In this document: piece by piece, positions 7,943 to 16,146 of the stretch
Position numbering within the stretch: position 1 is the stretch's first letter
Layout of the letters: each line of letters starts with the position of its first letter
NCBI RefSeq assembly: GCF_023074055.1
Contig: NZ_JADPKR010000026.1
Coordinates: 62,001-126,000 of the forward strand
Source: Bradyrhizobium sp. 141
GTDB taxonomy: Bacteria; Pseudomonadota; Alphaproteobacteria; Rhizobiales; Xanthobacteraceae
Direction: 5' to 3'
DNA: 64,000 nucleotides
Notes under the pieces: generated by a model
What the model was told of the DNA's origin: nothing
The model's input: the letters and a program-made list of their open reading frames with translations, nothing else
The model's database searches: none
Program-made: the position numbers and the translations under genes

Positions 7943-9340
7943 ATGGCTACGACGCGCGGGATCCATGGCATGAGTCAGTCCAGGAAGGCTGCCGCAAGCG
8001 GCTGGATCGGGTCGGCTCTCGAATATTATGACTTCTTCATCTACGCGACCGCCGCGTCGCTGATCTTCCCGCAAATCTTCTTCCCCTCCGACAATCCTAC
8101 GGTCGCCATCGTCGCTTCATTGGCAACCTATGGCGTCGGCTATGTGGCCCGCCCGATCGGCGCCTTCGTGCTCGGACATTGGGGCGACACCCACGGCCGC
8201 AAGACCGTTCTCATCGTCTGCATGTTCTTGATGGGCTTCTCCACGATGGCCGTGGGCATCCTGCCGACCTATCAGCAGGTCGGCATCCTCGCACCGGTTT
8301 TGCTCGTCATCCTGCGCCTGGTGCAGGGCTTTGCTGTTGCCGGTGAAATCTCCGGCGCGAGCTCGATGATCCTGGAGCACGCGCCGTTCGGCCGGCGCGG
8401 CTTCTATGCAAGTTTTGCGCTCCAGGGCGTGCAGGCCGGACAAATTCTTGCGGCAGCGGTCTTCCTGCCGCTGGCGGCCTACATGCCGACCGATGCCTTC
8501 AACAGCTGGGGTTGGCGGATTCCCTTCCTGCTCAGCTTCTTCGTCATCGTCGCGGGCTACATCATTCGTCGCGAAGTGGACGAGACGCCCGCCTTCGCCC
8601 GGGAGGACGAGCGTGGAGAAACGCCGCGGGCACCCGTCATCCAGGCGATCAAGCTGAGCTGGCGCGACATGCTCAGGGTCATCTGCATGGCGCTGATGAA
8701 CGTCATTCCTGTCGTTGCGACCATCTTCGGTGCGGCCTACGCGGTGCAGCCGGCCTATGGCATCGGCTTTGCCAAGGACGTCTATCTCTGGATACCGGTG
8801 CTGGGAAACATGCTGGCCGTGTTCGTCATTCCCTTCGTCGGCCATCTCTCCGACAAGGTCGGCCGCAAACCGCCGATCATCGTCGGCGCGCTGCTCTCCG
8901 GCTTGCTCGCCTTCGGCTATCTCTACGCCATCAGTATCCGGAGCGTACCGCTTGCAATCCTGCTCTCGCTGTTGATGTGGGGCGTCGTCTATCAGGGCTA
9001 CAACGCGATCTTCCCGAGCTTCTACCCGGAGCTGTTCCCGACGCGCACACGCGTGTCGGCGATGGCGATCTCGCAGAACATCGGAACGACCATTACTGCC
9101 TTGCTTCCGGCCTTGTTTGCGACCGTGGCGCCGCCCGGCTCGGCCAACATTCCCCTGACGGTGGGAGCAATCGCCTTCGGCATCACGGTCATCGCTGCGC
9201 TGGCGGCTGTCACGGCCCGCGAAACCTATCGGATCAGCATCGACGATCTCGGTAATCCCAAGGCCGTTCCGATGCCGCGGGCCGACTACGAGCGGCAGCG
9301 TGCGGAAGCCGCGGGTGGTGCGGCCGCAATTCCGACCTGA
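7943..9340 (+). CDS. MHS-family (metabolite:H+ symporter) MFS transporter
   Basis: 465 residues with 12 predicted membrane segments. The N-terminal A-L-E-Y-Y-D-F-F-I-Y-A motif (residues 26-36) and the loop 2-3 signature G-H-W-G-D-T-H-G-R-K (78-87) are hallmarks of the ProP/KgtP/ShiA-type MHS subfamily, which imports small organic acids, betaines or shikimate with protons. The ATG at 7943 has G-G-G-A-G-G-A-A upstream. The next gene encodes a beta-keto acid cleavage enzyme, suggesting the imported compound is a substrate or precursor for it. Confidence 0.88.
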   Translation: MATTRGIHGMSQSRKAAASGWIGSALEYYDFFIYATAASLIFPQIFFPSDNPTVAIVASLATYGVGYVARPIGAFVLGHWGDTHGRKTVLIVCMFLMGFSTMAVGILPTYQQVGILAPVLLVILRLVQGFAVAGEISGASSMILEHAPFGRRGFYASFALQGVQAGQILAAAVFLPLAAYMPTDAFNSWGWRIPFLLSFFVIVAGYIIRREVDETPAFAREDERGETPRAPVIQAIKLSWRDMLRVICMALMNVIPVVATIFGAAYAVQPAYGIGFAKDVYLWIPVLGNMLAVFVIPFVGHLSDKVGRKPPIIVGALLSGLLAFGYLYAISIRSVPLAILLSLLMWGVVYQGYNAIFPSFYPELFPTRTRVSAMAISQNIGTTITALLPALFATVAPPGSANIPLTVGAIAFGITVIAALAAVTARETYRISIDDLGNPKAVPMPRADYERQRAEAAGGAAAIPT

Positions 9341-9450
9341 CGATGGGAACGCCGCTGCGATCGATGATGGTTGCAGCGGCCGGATTCCAGGCGTTATGTG
9401 ACTTCCGTCGAACTTTGTGCGCTCGAGCGCGATCATCATGAGGATGCAGG

Positions 9451-10278
9451 ATGAACCCCGTCGTCGTTGCTGTTGCCATCACCGGCTCCGTTCCGCGCAA
9501 GAAGGACAATCCCGCGGTGCCAATCTTGCCGGCCGAGCAGATCGAGTCGACGCACGAGGCCTTCGAGGCCGGGGCCACCCTTGCGCATATCCATGTTCGC
9601 AACGATGACGAGACACCGTCCTCCGACCCGGAGCGCTTCGCGCTGGTGCAGGAGGGGATCAGGAAGCATTGTCCTGACATGATCGTACAGTTCTCGACCG
9701 GCGGGCGAGGGCGCGATCCCTCGGCGCGTGGATCGTCGCTCTATCTGAAGCCGGATATGGCCTCGCTCTCCACAGGCTCAGTGAATTTTCCGACCATCGT
9801 CTACGAGAACAGCGCCGCTCTGGTCGAGACTCTTGCCACCGGCATGAAGGCAAATGGCATTCGTCCGGAAATCGAGATCTTCGATCTGTCGCATCTGCAT
9901 GGTGCTCGGCGTCTGATCGAGGCGGGGCTGATCGACGCCCGTCCGCACGTGCAGTTCGTTATGGGCGTCAAGAACGCGATGCCCGCGGACGAACACGTCC
10001 TCGACATCCTGTTGGCAGAGCTGAGGCGGCTGATCCCGAACGCGACGTGGACCGCGGCCGGGATCGGACGTCATCAGGCCGAGGTTATGGGCTGGGCGCT
10101 GGCGCGGGGCGCCGATGCGGTTCGTACCGGGCTCGAGGACAATATCAGGGTCGACAAGACGCGCCTCGCCGCCAGCAATGCGGAGCTCGTGAGCATCGCC
10201 TGCGAGGCTGTCGCGCGCCACGGACGGCGCGTCGCGACTGCGGCAGAGGCGCGCTCCTTGCTCGGGATCGCGGGGTAG
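9451..10278 (+). CDS. Beta-keto acid cleavage enzyme (BKACE, DUF849 family)
   Basis: 275 residues of the zinc-dependent TIM-barrel family typified by 3-keto-5-aminohexanoate cleavage enzyme (Kce). These enzymes condense a beta-keto acid with acetyl-CoA, giving acetoacetate plus a new CoA ester. The zinc motif H-I-H-V-R is at residues 46-50, and F-S-T-G-G-R, G-V-K-N-A-M-P and V-R-T-G-L-E-D-N complete the family pattern. The ribosome-binding site A-G-G-A-T-G-C-A-G-G lies directly before the ATG. It is 110 bases behind the MHS transporter, so the pair probably forms an uptake-and-degradation cassette. The BKACE substrate range is broad (carnitine, lysine and other amino-acid derived keto acids), so the substrate is open. 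Confidence 0.88.
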   Translation: MNPVVVAVAITGSVPRKKDNPAVPILPAEQIESTHEAFEAGATLAHIHVRNDDETPSSDPERFALVQEGIRKHCPDMIVQFSTGGRGRDPSARGSSLYLKPDMASLSTGSVNFPTIVYENSAALVETLATGMKANGIRPEIEIFDLSHLHGARRLIEAGLIDARPHVQFVMGVKNAMPADEHVLDILLAELRRLIPNATWTAAGIGRHQAEVMGWALARGADAVRTGLEDNIRVDKTRLAASNAELVSIACEAVARHGRRVATAAEARSLLGIAG

Positions 10279-10425
10279 GGACGATCATCCCGCGCCTGAC
10301 GTGTGCCTGACATGCTCCTGGCTGCCTTCTGCCATTCGGCGGTCGGCGTTCCCGTGGGCTGAGTCCCCGGCTAAGACAGGGCTCACAGGCGCGATCCGCG
10401 CCGGCCGGGCAGGCGAACGTTTGGA

Positions 10426-11628
10426 ATGCGGTTCTTGAAATCTGACAGCAGGCTGATCGGCGTCCTGCTGGTGCTCGCCATCACACAGCTGGTCGGATGG
10501 GGCACGATCGGGCTTCCTGCCATCGTCGGGCGCGATCTCGCCGCCGATCTCGGCATGAGCCTGCCGGCGGTGTTCGCCGGGACATCCGTTCTCTATGTCT
10601 CGATGGGGCTGTGCGCCCCGTGGCTCGCCAAATCGTTTGCACGGCATGGCGCGCGGACGGTCATGATGGCCGGCACGGTCGTCACCGTGCCGGGCTTCGT
10701 GCTGCTGTCCCTCGCGCGCGAGCCGATGCTGTATTTCGCCGCCTGGATCGTCCTCGGCATCGCCGGCAGCGCCACGCTGTCCACCGGCGCCTATATCATG
10801 CTGAACGAGATTGCCGGGCGGCAGGCCAAGAACGCGATCGGGGCCTTGATGCTGGTGACGGGCCTATCCAGCAGCATCTTCTGGCCGACGACCTCGTTCC
10901 TGAGCGGTCACCTCGGCTGGCGGGGGACGTGCCTCGTCTATGCCGCGATGATGCTCCTCGTCAGCCTTCCGCTCTATGCGCTCGCACCGCGCCGGAAAAT
11001 CGCCGGGGATGATGGTGGCGAGCCTTTCAAGTCGCCGCCGCCGCCCGCGATTCCACGGAGCACTTTCGGCCTCGTCGTCGCCGCGATCACGCTGAACGCC
11101 TTCGTCAATTTCGGCATCAGCGCCATTTTGATCGAGCTGTTGCGGGCGGAGGGGCTGGCGCCGGCGCAGGCGCTTCTCTTCGGCTCGATGCTGGGCGTGA
11201 TCCAGGTCAGCGCCCGCGGGCTGGATCTTCTCGGCGGCGGGCGCTGGGACGGGATCACGACGGGGCTCGTCGCCGGCACGGCGTTGCCATTGGCGATGCT
11301 GCTGCTGATGATGAGCGAGGGCGCGACCTGGGCGGTCGCGGTCTTCATCCTGCTCTATGGTGCCGGCAGCGGTGCGATGGCGGTGGCGCGGGCCACCATC
11401 CCGCTCGTGTTCTACGACCAGGCGGAATTCGCCAAGGCGATGTCGATGATCGCGCTGCCGCTCAATCTGGCGTCGGCGGTCTCGCCGCCGCTCCTTGTCG
11501 GCCTGCTCACCCAGTTCGGCAGCCGCGGCGCGCTCGGTCTCACCTTCGTCTGCTCCTGCGCGACGGTGCTGATCCTGGTCCTGCTCGGCCGGCGACGGCC
11601 GAGGGTGGCGGCGGCGGCGCTGACCTGA
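10426..11628 (+). CDS. MFS transporter
   Basis: 400 residues, about 12 membrane helices, with the MFS two-half layout: six segments, a basic loop near residue 190 (A-P-R-R-K-I-A-G-D-D) and six more. The first helix contains Q-L-V-G-W-G-T, as in monocarboxylate/oxalate-formate antiporter-like carriers. The ribosome-binding site is weak. It lies between the BKACE gene and a CoA-transferase gene, which fits a carboxylic acid carrier, but the gaps (147 and 172 bases) do not prove an operon. Confidence 0.8.
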   Translation: MRFLKSDSRLIGVLLVLAITQLVGWGTIGLPAIVGRDLAADLGMSLPAVFAGTSVLYVSMGLCAPWLAKSFARHGARTVMMAGTVVTVPGFVLLSLAREPMLYFAAWIVLGIAGSATLSTGAYIMLNEIAGRQAKNAIGALMLVTGLSSSIFWPTTSFLSGHLGWRGTCLVYAAMMLLVSLPLYALAPRRKIAGDDGGEPFKSPPPPAIPRSTFGLVVAAITLNAFVNFGISAILIELLRAEGLAPAQALLFGSMLGVIQVSARGLDLLGGGRWDGITTGLVAGTALPLAMLLLMMSEGATWAVAVFILLYGAGSGAMAVARATIPLVFYDQAEFAKAMSMIALPLNLASAVSPPLLVGLLTQFGSRGALGLTFVCSCATVLILVLLGRRRPRVAAAALT

Positions 11629-11800
11629 GCCGATCAGGCAATATTCGCGGCGCGGAAAGTTGCGGACGGCAATTGCCTTCCGTCCCCGGCAGGAGATGGC
11701 CGTATGCCGCCAGTGCAGTGCTCAGCGCGCCAAAATGGTGTATCCGCAGGTAGCGCCGCTTCGAGCCGCCGCGCCAATCCAGTTCCCGGAGGAAGCTTAC

Positions 11801-13030
11801 ATGTCGGCCCTGCCGCTTTCAGGCATCAAGATCCTTGACCTCACGCGCGTCCTCGCCGGGCCGTTGTCGGCCCAGATGCTGGGCGATCTCGGTGCGGAGG
11901 TGATCAAGATCGAGCGGCCGGGCACCGGCGACGACGCGCGCGCGTTCGGGCCGCCTTACCTGACCGATCCGGAAGGGAAGGCCAACAACAACAATTCCTT
12001 CTACCTCTGCGCCAACCGCAACAAGAAGTCGGTCACGGTCAACATCGCCAAGCCCGAGGGGCAGGCCATCATTCGCGAGCTCGCCAAGGACGTCGACGTC
12101 TTCATGGAGAACTACAAGGTCGGCGATCTCAAGCGTTACGGCCTCGACTACGAGACGATCAAGGCGATCAACCCCGGCATCATCTATTGCTCGGTGACCG
12201 GCTTCGGCCAGACCGGTCCCTATGCGCCGCGCGCGGGCTATGACGCCATCCTGCAGGCGATGGGCGGCCTGATGAGCGTCACCGGCCATATCGACGGCGA
12301 GCCCGGCGAGGGCCCGATGAAGGTCGGCCCATCGATCGTCGACTACATGACCGGCATGAACACCTCGATCGGGATTCTGTCGGCGCTCTACCATCGCGAC
12401 GTCAACGGTGGGCAGGGCCAGCACATCGACGTCTGCCTGTTCGATACCGTCATCGCATCGCTGTCGCACTGGCTGCAGATCTACCTCGTCAACGGCAAGA
12501 CGCCGCCGCGCCGCGGCACCTGGGGCAATGGCGGCATGCCGGCCGGCGTGTTCCGCTGCACCGACGGCGAGCTGATGCTGGTGGTCGGCAATGACGGCCA
12601 GTTCCAGCGCACCTGCGCCGTGCTCGGCGCGCCCGAGCTTGCGAGCGACAAGCGCTTCGTCAAGAACAACGACCGCGTCGTGCACGGCAAGGAGATCATG
12701 GCGATCTTCGCCGGCCTGTTCCTGAAGCAGCCGGTGGCCTACTGGCTGGACAAGCTGGAGGAAGCCGGCGTGCCCTCGGGTCCGATCAACAATTTCGAGC
12801 AGGTGTTTTCCGATCCGCACGTCCAGTCGCGCGGCATGCGGGTGAAGACGCAGCACAAGTTCGAACCCGATCTCTCGCTGATCCGCAACGCGCTGACCCT
12901 GTCGGGCACTCCGATCACCGAATATCGCGCGCCGCCGCTGCTCGGCGAGCACACAAGCGAAGTGCTCGGCGGCAAGCTCGGCTATGATGCGGAGAAGATC
13001 GAGACGCTGAAGCAGCAGGGGATCATCTAG
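11801..13030 (+). CDS. CaiB/BaiF-type (class III) CoA-transferase
   Basis: 409 residues from the ATG at 11801, which has C-G-G-A-G-G-A-A-G six bases upstream. The N-terminal G-I-K-I-L-D-L-T-R-V-L-A-G-P and G-A-E-V-I-K-I-E motifs bind CoA. The catalytic aspartate is expected at about D181 in the V-G-P-S-I-V-D-Y-M-T-G segment. Class III enzymes move CoA between carboxylic acids through enzyme-bound anhydride and thioester intermediates. With BKACE and MFS genes just upstream, this suggests a shared route for activating and breaking down an organic acid; substrate not predictable. Confidence 0.88.
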   Translation: MSALPLSGIKILDLTRVLAGPLSAQMLGDLGAEVIKIERPGTGDDARAFGPPYLTDPEGKANNNNSFYLCANRNKKSVTVNIAKPEGQAIIRELAKDVDVFMENYKVGDLKRYGLDYETIKAINPGIIYCSVTGFGQTGPYAPRAGYDAILQAMGGLMSVTGHIDGEPGEGPMKVGPSIVDYMTGMNTSIGILSALYHRDVNGGQGQHIDVCLFDTVIASLSHWLQIYLVNGKTPPRRGTWGNGGMPAGVFRCTDGELMLVVGNDGQFQRTCAVLGAPELASDKRFVKNNDRVVHGKEIMAIFAGLFLKQPVAYWLDKLEEAGVPSGPINNFEQVFSDPHVQSRGMRVKTQHKFEPDLSLIRNALTLSGTPITEYRAPPLLGEHTSEVLGGKLGYDAEKIETLKQQGII

Positions 13031-13173
13031 CTTTGACGAAGCTGCGCGCGATCCTCGGGCTTGCCTGGGGCTTGCGCGCAATCCCGAGATAATCCCGGTC
13101 CGTAGTCTCACAGGCTTCCTTTCCGCGCGAGACTCTGGTTCGATCCCTTCACTTGAGTCCGGGAGGGAAGTGA

Positions 13174-13389
13174 ATGTCCTACACGATCGGGTTCCAGGCG
13201 AAGGACCAGAAGGCAATTCTGGCGACCGAGGCGGCTACCGCCAATCAGGCCGTCGCCATCGTTGCCGCACTGCGGCGGAGTGCCGAGGAAATCAAGTTCA
13301 TCCGCTCGCCGCAGGAAGGCGAAATGGGTATCGAGATGCTGCTGCTGCTCGCCAAGGAAGAGGCCGAGGAGATGCCGCAGCGGGCCTAA
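13174..13389 (+). CDS. Small hypothetical protein (71 aa)
   Basis: Starts at an ATG preceded by G-G-G-A-G-G-G-A-A-G. A short strand-helix protein with Q-A-V-A-I-V-A-A-L-R-R and an acidic tail K-E-E-A-E-E-M-P-Q. It is soluble, with no recognised family. It is separated from the CoA-transferase by 143 bases and from the RidA gene by 98, so may be independently transcribed. Confidence 0.6.
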   Translation: MSYTIGFQAKDQKAILATEAATANQAVAIVAALRRSAEEIKFIRSPQEGEMGIEMLLLLAKEEAEEMPQRA

Positions 13390-13487
13390 ACTCGCGGCTA
13401 CAACTACACTTCGATCAACAGCGAAGCATGCCGGCTGCAGAATAGTGTAGTCAGCGGTCAGTCTCGCTCGCACCGAAGGTGGTTGCC

Positions 13488-13880
13488 ATGAAACGCGAAG
13501 CGCTCCGCGTCGAACCGATCTCGACGTTTCTCGACCGCCGCAACGCACCGGTCTCGCCTGTGACGCGCGCCGGCAGCATGATCTTCGTCGCCGGCCTGCC
13601 GCCGTTCGACCCCGAGACGGGCGAGCTCGCGGAAATGCCGATCGAACGGCAGAGCGAGATCGTCATGGAGCAGATGAAGCTCTGCCTCGAGACGGCCGGC
13701 GCCTCGCTCGACAACGTCATGAAGTGCAACGTCTACTGCACCTCGACGAAGCATTTCGCAGCGTTCAACGCCGTCTATGCGCGTTATTTCCCAATCGATC
13801 CGCCGGCGCGGATCTTCGTCTGCACGCCGGAATGGTTCGGCCCCTTCGACGTCGAGATCGACTGCATCGCGATGATGTGA
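13488..13880 (+). CDS. RidA/YjgF/UK114-family protein
   Basis: 130 residues of the RidA fold, normally a homotrimer that hydrolyses reactive enamine/imine intermediates or acts on related metabolites. Family landmarks include G-L-P-P-F-D-P-E-T-G, Q-M-K-L-C-L-E-T-A-G-A-S-L and the closing segment with V-E-I-D-C-I-A-M. The arginine that binds the substrate carboxylate in true RidA lies in the P-A-R-I-F-V-C strand (R present). The ATG at 13488 is preferred to the GTG at 13479 because GAAGG overlaps the latter. It ends two bases before the converging TetR gene. Confidence 0.85.
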   Translation: MKREALRVEPISTFLDRRNAPVSPVTRAGSMIFVAGLPPFDPETGELAEMPIERQSEIVMEQMKLCLETAGASLDNVMKCNVYCTSTKHFAAFNAVYARYFPIDPPARIFVCTPEWFGPFDVEIDCIAMM

Positions 13881-13882
13881 GG

Positions 13883-14545
13883 TTAGCGCGCCGCCACCCT
13901 TGACGGCGCCTTCGTCTCCGCCTTGCCTGCCGTCAGCGCCATCGTCGCCACGCTGACGACGCGCGCGACCACGTCCTCGACGTCGTCGAGATCGCATTTG
14001 CCTTCCGACAGCTTTGTCAGCCGCTCGCTCTCGCGGATGGTGTGGTGCGCCATCGCGAGCGCGAAGTTGAGGCCCCAGTAGATGTCGACGTCGCTGCGCT
14101 CGGGCAGGGCGCGCCGCATCGCGCCAGCGAATTTCCGCAAATGGTCGATCTCGCGGTTCTTGATGCGGCGGATCGGCGGCACGGATTCGATCGAGGCGCG
14201 GATCATGAATCGCGCCGCGGTGGAGCGCTGGTTCTCGGGGCCGAGGCAGCCGCGCAGTGTCGGGCCGACGAGCGCATGCAGGATCACCTCGATCGGCGCG
14301 CGGCCGCCGCCTTGCTCTTCCGCGGCCTTCAACTCGCGCAGGCGTTCGCGGTTGGTGGCGATCGAGCGGGTGACAAATAATTCCGCGATCAACTCGTCCT
14401 TCGAGCCGAAATGATAGTTCACCGCCGCCAAATTGACGTTGGCCTCCGCGACGATGTCGCGCAGCGTGACGTCGCCGAAGCCGCGATCGGCATAGAGCCG
14501 TTCGGCGGCGGCGAGAATGGCAGACCTCGTATGATCGCTGGCCAT
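13883..14545 (-). CDS. TetR/AcrR-family transcriptional regulator
   Basis: 220 residues. The N-terminal helix-turn-helix has the classic order I-L-A-A-A-E-R-L-Y, V-T-L-R-D-I-V, A-A-V-N-Y-H-F-G-S-K-D-E-L (about residues 10-50). The ligand domain is of the CerR/C-terminal type with R-F-M-I-R. The gene is divergent from the acyl-CoA dehydrogenase at 14771, and between them lie two PsrA-like boxes (14576-14602). It is therefore likely to repress itself and the acyl-CoA genes until an acyl-CoA or fatty acid binds (inference). The longer frame through 16003 is shadow. Confidence 0.85.
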   Translation of the reverse strand: MASDHTRSAILAAAERLYADRGFGDVTLRDIVAEANVNLAAVNYHFGSKDELIAELFVTRSIATNRERLRELKAAEEQGGGRAPIEVILHALVGPTLRGCLGPENQRSTAARFMIRASIESVPPIRRIKNREIDHLRKFAGAMRRALPERSDVDIYWGLNFALAMAHHTIRESERLTKLSEGKCDLDDVEDVVARVVSVATMALTAGKAETKAPSRVAAR

Positions 14546-14575
14546 GAATGTCCCTGAGGGGAGGGAGTTGCAATT

Positions 14576-14602
14576 CAAACAGTTGTATGAAACTATCGTT
14601 TG
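14576..14602. promoter_or_regulatory. PsrA-like operator pair
   Basis: C-A-A-A-C-N4-G-T-A-T-G (14576-14589) and G-A-A-A-C-N4-G-T-T-T-G (14589-14602) share one base. The second matches the published form of fatty-acid-responsive PsrA sites (G/C-AAAC-N2-4-GTTT-G/C). Outer TTCAAAC and GTTTGAA arms make the whole element a dyad. It lies 31 bases before the TetR start, in the divergent promoter region. Confidence 0.5.
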
Positions 14603-14770
14603 AAGGCCGGAGATGTCAATCCGCAATCGGGACTCGTTCGCAACTCGAAAGGTTGGTTCCGAAGGCTCCGCAAGCCCACGCTTGCGGGCTGCGCGCAAGC
14701 GGTGGACAGTCCGGCGCAAAACAGGCCCGCGAAGCAAACAGGCTCGCAAAAGAGAGACGAGGAGCGTCCC

Positions 14771-16006
14771 ATGGATTTCGATCTGTCCCCCAAGCAGAAG
14801 GAATGGCTCGACCGCGTGCGGTCCTTCATGGCCAAGCACGTGCGCCCGGCGGTGCCGATCTACGATCAGCAGGATCACAGCGGCGAGCGCTGGAAAGTGA
14901 TCCCAGTCCTCGAGGACCTCAAGAAGAAGGCCAAGGCCGAAGGCCTCTGGAACATGTTCATGCCGCCGTCCGAGCATGAAGACGACGAATTCCGCGGCGC
15001 GGGATTGACCAATCTCGAATACGCGCTGCTGTCGGAAGAGATGGGCCGCATCACCTGGGCCTCGGAAGTGTTCAACTGTTCCGCGCCCGACACCGGCAAC
15101 ATGGAAGTGTTCATCCGCTACGGCTCCAAGGAGCAGAAGCGCAAATGGCTGCGCCCGCTGATGGACGGCGAGATCCGCTCGGCCTTCCTGATGACGGAAC
15201 CGGCGGTGGCCTCCTCCGACGCCACCAACATCGAGACCCGCATCGAGAAGGACGGCGATCACTACGTCATCAATGGCCGCAAATGGTGGTCGTCCGGCGT
15301 CGGCGATCCCCGCTGCAAGATCGCGATCCTTATGGGCAAGACCGATTTCAAGGCGGCCAAGCATCAGCAGCAGTCGCAGATCCTGGTTCCGCTCGACACC
15401 CCCGGCATCAAGGTCGAGAAGATGCTGCCCGTGTTCGGCTTCGACGATGCGCCGCACGGCCACGCCCAGGTGCTGCTCGACAACGTGCGGGTGCCGAAGG
15501 AGAACATCCTGCTCGGCGAAGGCCGCGGCTTCGAGATCGCGCAGGGCCGTCTTGGGCCGGGCCGCATCCATCACTGCATGCGCACCATCGGCAAGGCCGA
15601 GGAAGCCCTGGAGAAGATGGTGAAGCGTCTGTCCTCGCGCAGCGCCTTCGGCAAGAAGATCGTCGAGCACAGTGTGTGGGAGCAGCGCATCGGCGATGCC
15701 CGCACCAACATCGAGATGACGCGCTTGCTCTGCCTCAAGGCTGCCGACATGATGGACAAGGTTGGCAACAAGACCGCGCAGGCCGAGATCGCCATGATCA
15801 AGGTCGCAGCCCCCAACATGGCGCTGAAGATCATTGACGAGGCGATCCAGGCTTTTGGCGGCGCCGGTGTCTCGGATGAGGCCGGCCTTGCCAAGGACTA
15901 CGCTCACATCCGCACGCTCCGTCTCGCCGACGGTCCGGACGAGGTGCACAATCGCGCCATTGCCAGACTTGAGGTTCGGAAGTATGCAAATTCTCCCAAT
16001 CATTGA
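14771..16006 (+). CDS. Acyl-CoA dehydrogenase (ACAD10/11-like)
   Basis: 411 residues from the ATG at 14771, chosen for G-A-G-G-A-G-C seven bases upstream and the family-typical start. It carries the FAD/acyl-CoA signatures [37 protein letters not shown] and Q-A-F-G-G-A-G. The P-G-R-I-H-H-C-M-R tract and the overall sequence resemble the dehydrogenase half of eukaryotic ACAD10/ACAD11. Those proteins carry an aminoglycoside-phosphotransferase-like domain in the same chain; here that domain is the next gene (16147). This suggests action on 4-hydroxyacyl-CoA: phosphorylation, then phosphate loss on the dehydrogenase (function by analogy). Confidence 0.85.
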   Translation: MDFDLSPKQKEWLDRVRSFMAKHVRPAVPIYDQQDHSGERWKVIPVLEDLKKKAKAEGLWNMFMPPSEHEDDEFRGAGLTNLEYALLSEEMGRITWASEVFNCSAPDTGNMEVFIRYGSKEQKRKWLRPLMDGEIRSAFLMTEPAVASSDATNIETRIEKDGDHYVINGRKWWSSGVGDPRCKIAILMGKTDFKAAKHQQQSQILVPLDTPGIKVEKMLPVFGFDDAPHGHAQVLLDNVRVPKENILLGEGRGFEIAQGRLGPGRIHHCMRTIGKAEEALEKMVKRLSSRSAFGKKIVEHSVWEQRIGDARTNIEMTRLLCLKAADMMDKVGNKTAQAEIAMIKVAAPNMALKIIDEAIQAFGGAGVSDEAGLAKDYAHIRTLRLADGPDEVHNRAIARLEVRKYANSPNH

Positions 16007-16062
16007 GAGGGAGGGCCGGGAGGCGCTCCCGATCTGAACAAACGACAGGGCATGATGGGGTG

Positions 16063-16090
16063 ACCGCTTGACGCAAGTGCGTCAGCGGTT
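16063..16090. promoter_or_regulatory. Long palindrome upstream of the phosphotransferase
   Basis: Inner arms T-G-A-C-G-C-A and T-G-C-G-T-C-A flank an AG spacer (16069-16084). Outer arms A-C-C-G-C-T and A-G-C-G-G-T extend the match with one bulged T. There is no T run, so a terminator is unlikely. It could be an operator or an mRNA hairpin between the dehydrogenase and the phosphotransferase. Confidence 0.4.
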
Positions 16091-16146
16091 ACCGATTAGG
16101 ATCATGCTCGACCTGACATGGTCAGGACTGAAGAGGGAGCGTCATC

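Noticed and set aside
13138..13152. Possible att copy of the tRNA-Gly T arm
   Set aside because: Short, with a one-base gap, and no integrase between it and the tRNA; kept only as a weak note.
13883..16003. 706-codon open frame on the minus strand
   Set aside because: Only its last 220 codons encode the TetR protein; the rest is shadow of the acyl-CoA dehydrogenase gene.
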